DNA from: JBBRLG01 sp038231495
GTDB taxonomy: Bacteria > Planctomycetota > Planctomycetia > Gemmatales > Gemmataceae
Length of the DNA: 8,304 nt
NCBI GenBank assembly: GCA_038231495.1
Contig: JBBRLG010000342.1
Coordinates: 1 to 8,304 of the forward strand
Direction: 5' to 3'
Below are positions 6,800-8,304 of the stretch, one piece after another. How positions within the stretch are numbered: the first letter of the stretch is position 1; every line of letters begins with the position of its first letter. The notes under the pieces are model-generated. The model saw only the letters and a list, made by a program, of their open reading frames with translations, did no database searches and had not been told where the DNA came from. The position numbers were made by a program, and so were the translations under genes.

Positions 6800-6816
6800 C
6801 GTCAGAGCCGCGACCG
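6800..6816 (+). repeat. solitary REP-like repeat arm, 17 nt
   Basis: CGTCAGAGCCGCGACCG occurs here and again exactly at 8258-8274 in the same orientation. At the second site it forms the outer part of a palindrome; here the inner AGGGAGCGGT arm and the partner arm are missing, and unrelated sequence follows. It sits at the point where the minus-strand toxin-like fragment (6884-6810) loses its homology, as expected for a recombination or insertion scar. Confidence 0.7.
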
Positions 6817-6884
6817 GTCCGCGTGAGGGGCAAGTTCCGGAGGTACTCCCGGACGGAATCGCGGAATTGGAGCCTGTAACGCAC
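6810..6884 (-). pseudogene. truncated N-terminus of a RelE-like toxin
   Basis: A GTG at 6884 is preceded at 6 nt by a perfect GGAGG (plus-strand 6891-6895) and lies 14 nt after the stop of the helical protein gene, a typical second-gene position. The first 25 residues, including YRLQFRDSVREYLRNLP and LTRTGR, have the strand-helix pattern of a RelE-family N-terminus. Past about codon 24 the reading enters the repeat arm at 6800-6816 and then runs antisense through the ParE-like gene to 6531, giving Arg- and His-rich sequence unlike any toxin. A functional toxin would need about 60-80 more residues, so I read this as a deletion remnant. The fold assignment rests on about 24 residues and is inference. 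Confidence 0.5.
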
Positions 6885-6898
6885 GACCGGCCTCCGGT

Positions 6899-7396
6899 TC
6901 AGTCGTCACCCGCTAGACCTTTTCGCATGGCCTCCGAGGTTTCAAAGGTTGTAAAGCGACCGGCGGCGAAGTCGGCATCCGATTCGGATTTGAGACGGTC
7001 CCAATCGAGCGGCCTTGGCGACTCCGCTGCCAAGGAGAGGGCCTCGGCGAGACGGTTGCGGAAAGCCTCGGCCTCCTTTTTCAACAGACGCAATTCGGCG
7101 ATGAAAAGCTCCGCGGCTGTCCCGTCCGCATCAGAAAGCTCCTCCAAAAGGCTTCCAAGTTGGACGAGGTATTCGTCCGCGTCGGGGACGATTGGACCAT
7201 AGGATCGGGCGAACGAGCGGGCGTTGCTCCCTTCCTCAAGCTCTTGACGCATGCGGGCAACGCTCTCCCGCACCTCGCGGACGACACCGGCACCCAGGCG
7301 GATTGTCTCTCCGAGTTGGTTGGGGTTGTTCGCTAACGCCTCGCCGACCGTCCGGACTAGGAGACTTTGCAGTGTTGGAGTTGTAAGTGTTGTCAT
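6899..7396 (-). CDS. 165-aa helical hypothetical protein with antitoxin-like C-terminal tail
   Basis: Not a family I recognise. It is soluble, acidic and mostly helical: a leading helix with LVRTVGEALANNP (13-25), a helix with VVREVRESVARMRQELEEG (38-56), a conserved-looking SYGPIVPDADEY (65-76), then a long amphipathic helix LGSLLEELSD / ELFIAELRLLKKEAEAFRNR (80-115) likely to form a coiled coil. The C-terminus LKSESDADFAAGRFTTFETS (135-154) followed by EAMRKGL resembles the AGR-x-T-x-F/H tail by which many small antitoxins bind their toxins. Just 14 nt downstream begins a RelE-like toxin fragment with its own ribosome site, so an antitoxin or toxin-bound adaptor role is inferred. The usual antitoxin is 70-90 aa, so this one is long. 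ATG 7396 is chosen over GTG 7408; neither has a clear ribosome site. Confidence 0.72.
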   Translation of the reverse strand: MTTLTTPTLQSLLVRTVGEALANNPNQLGETIRLGAGVVREVRESVARMRQELEEGSNARSFARSYGPIVPDADEYLVQLGSLLEELSDADGTAAELFIAELRLLKKEAEAFRNRLAEALSLAAESPRPLDWDRLKSESDADFAAGRFTTFETSEAMRKGLAGDD

Positions 7397-7481
7397 GAGT
7401 GGCGCCACCGAGGCAGGGGAGTAGACTTATCGCCGCCGGACGCCCTTCAGGCTTCCGCCAAGTTGAATCAGGCTCCATTTC

Positions 7482-7509
7482 ATGATACCCTGTAGCCCAC
7501 TGATGGCAA
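7482..7509 (-). promoter_or_regulatory. good sigma-70-like promoter for the helical-protein gene
   Basis: On the minus strand TTGCCA (7509-7504, 5 of 6) and TATCAT (7487-7482, 5 of 6) are 16 nt apart, the best consensus match I found in the window. Transcription would start near 7475 and reach ATG 7396 after a leader of about 80 nt. Confidence 0.5.
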
Positions 7510-7697
7510 GTTACAACGGCCGGCCGATACCCTATTCCCCGGGGAGAAAAGGCGTTGACGGTCGGTGTTTCAAGGGAGGGGAAATGGGGAGGAGAAAACC
7601 GGTCGGCGGGTGATTCTCCTGGATGGGCGTTATGGTTGCCGTGGCCCCTTGGGGATAGAATGAGGGCATCCGTGGTATGTTTCGAGAAAGGGAACTC
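7510..7697. promoter_or_regulatory. divergent intergenic region before the MazF module, with short palindromes
   Basis: No gene is supported; an open minus-strand frame here gives Pro-, His- and Arg-rich nonsense. It holds exact 10-bp palindromes at 7517-7526 (CGGCCGGCCG) and 7536-7545 (TCCCCGGGGA), an interrupted repeat AGGAGAA/TTCTCCT (7590-7596/7614-7620), and CCCC-TT-GGGG at 7645-7654 immediately before a -10-like TAGAAT (7656-7661). The last arrangement is where an autorepressing antitoxin would bind, but no good -35 accompanies it and such short palindromes are common in GC-rich DNA. Confidence 0.3.
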
Positions 7698-7904
7698 ATG
7701 ACCTACAAGACACTGGAAGGTGTATTGCACCCTGACGGCCAGGTACGGTTGCCGCGAGAGGATTGGCCCCAGCGGCCGGTTCGGGTGCTGGTCACGCTCC
7801 TGGTAGAAGGGGCGGACGAAGCCTTGGCGGAGCCGGGCGACTATCTGGAACAGTTGACGGATTACGAGGAGCGCCTAGCCCGGGGGGAGATCCGGTGGCA
7901 GTGA
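7698..7904 (+). CDS. putative antitoxin of the MazF-type module (68 aa)
   Basis: A small acidic protein directly upstream of, and overlapping, a MazF-family toxin. The N-terminal half, TYKTLEGVLHPDGQVRLPRE, then PVRVLVTLLVE at about 28-39, has a beta-strand pattern (tag, turn at HPDGQ, strand) like small AbrB/MazE-style or related DNA-binding antitoxin folds. The C-terminal half, DYLEQLTDYEERLARGEIRW, is an acidic helical tail suited to wrapping a MazF dimer. No canonical MazE motif is certain, so the assignment rests mainly on context. ATG 7698 follows AAAGGGA by about 5 nt; an upstream in-frame ATG at 7677 lacks a site. The reading frame ends inside the toxin gene, suggesting coupled translation. 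Confidence 0.75.
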   Translation: MTYKTLEGVLHPDGQVRLPREDWPQRPVRVLVTLLVEGADEALAEPGDYLEQLTDYEERLARGEIRWQ

Positions 7905-8236
7905 CGCGCGGCGAGGTGTGGCGGGCGGACCTGTCGCCGACGCGGGGCACGGAGCAATCGGGCGTGCGGCCGGTGTTGGTGGTCCAGACGGACCGGGCCA
8001 ACGCCCACAGTCCCCATACCATCGTCGTCCCGTTCACGACGCGCATCAGGCAGCGGTTGTTGCCGAGTCACATCCTCGTTCCGGCTGGGGAAGGCGGGCT
8101 GATCCAGGAATCGGTCGCCCTGTGCGAGCAAATCCGCGTACTCGACGCCGGCCGTTTGATGGCCCAACTCGGGACGCTTTCCGCCGCCCGCATGAAGGAA
8201 ATCGGGGACGCGCTGCGGATCATCCTGGACCTCTAA
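7895..8236 (+). CDS. mazF: MazF/PemK-family type II toxin (endoribonuclease)
   Basis: A 113-residue member of the MazF/PemK family, sequence-specific ribonucleases that cut single-stranded mRNA and halt growth unless bound by antitoxin. It opens MAVTRGEVWRADLSPTRGTE with QSGVRPVLVV following, and continues IVVPFTTRI, LPSHILVP, GGLIQESVALCEQIRVLD and RLMAQLGTLS, matching MazF from end to end. Compared from memory with B. subtilis MazF, the first 50 positions align without gaps and place Arg25 and Thr48 at the catalytic positions. This supports the GTG at 7895, which also has GGAG 5 nt before it; the GTG at 7901 would drop two residues and sits too far from that site. It overlaps the antitoxin gene by 10 nt. 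The protein appears intact; its cleavage motif is unknown. Confidence 0.94.
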   Translation: MAVTRGEVWRADLSPTRGTEQSGVRPVLVVQTDRANAHSPHTIVVPFTTRIRQRLLPSHILVPAGEGGLIQESVALCEQIRVLDAGRLMAQLGTLSAARMKEIGDALRIILDL

Positions 8237-8257
8237 GGGCGCGGGCAAGAATAAGTT

Positions 8258-8304
8258 CGTCAGAGCCGCGACCGTCAGGGAGCGGTAAACCCCCACCGCT
8301 CCCT
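8258..8304. repeat. REP-like palindrome cut by the window end
   Basis: The 17-nt CGTCAGAGCCGCGACCG is followed by an inverted pair AGGGAGCGGT (8277-8286) and ACCGCTCCCT (8295-8304) around an 8-nt loop; the window stops at the end of the second inner arm. A complete element would probably continue with the reverse complement of the 17-mer. It lies 21 nt past the MazF stop and could end that transcript. I recall similar AGAGCCGCGACCG palindromes as highly repeated in Gemmata-type genomes, which is recollection and not a search result. Confidence 0.75.

Noticed and set aside
6531..6809. Continuation of the minus-strand toxin-like frame to 117 aa
   Set aside because: Beyond about codon 25 it is antisense to the intact ParE-like gene and has no toxin features, so only the N-terminal fragment is kept.
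7236..7730. 164-codon minus-strand open frame before the MazF module
   Set aside because: Pro/His/Arg/Ser-rich composition, no ribosome site, and it overlaps the better-supported minus-strand gene in another frame.

Overview
GC-rich bacterial DNA. I infer a planctomycete, probably Gemmata-like, from the style of the small conserved proteins, the dispersed GC-rich palindromes in gene gaps, the mixture of strong and absent Shine-Dalgarno sites, and the clustered small toxin-antitoxin pairs. This is recognition from memory; no database was searched.

Layout. Positions 1-645 hold a near-perfect 47-nt palindrome, a small minus-strand helix-turn-helix-like protein (79-291) and a leader or divergent promoter gap. 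An exported M20-family amidohydrolase follows on the plus strand (646-2043). It ends at a second, related palindrome (2049-2096) that also separates it from a convergent minus-strand pair. That pair, transcribed from about 4090 down to 2102, encodes a SAM-dependent methyltransferase and a multi-pass membrane protein of glycosyltransferase (GT-C-like) type, probably one operon for envelope or glycan modification. Divergent from it is glmS (4261-6117), glutamine:fructose-6-phosphate aminotransferase, which makes glucosamine-6-phosphate for cell-surface sugars. Opposed promoter-like sequences lie in the gap between the two.

Positions 6118-8304 form a small toxin-antitoxin island. It carries (a) a TIGR02574-type antitoxin overlapping a ParE/RelE-type toxin (6226-6743); (b) on the minus strand, a 165-residue helical protein with an antitoxin-like tail (6899-7396), followed 14 nt later by a well-initiated but truncated ORF (6884 to about 6810) that looks like the first 25 codons of a RelE-like toxin; and (c) a small antitoxin overlapping a MazF-type endoribonuclease (7698-8236). 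Two same-orientation copies of a 17-nt repeat arm (6800-6816 and 8258-8274) bracket modules b and c, and the first copy sits exactly where the toxin fragment stops.

The first 6.1 kb is ordinary apart from the palindromes. The most interesting part is module b: a possible three-module island in which one toxin was lost at a palindrome copy while its large putative partner was kept. I see no clear evidence for a wholly new system. No tRNA, rRNA, CRISPR array or transposase gene is visible.
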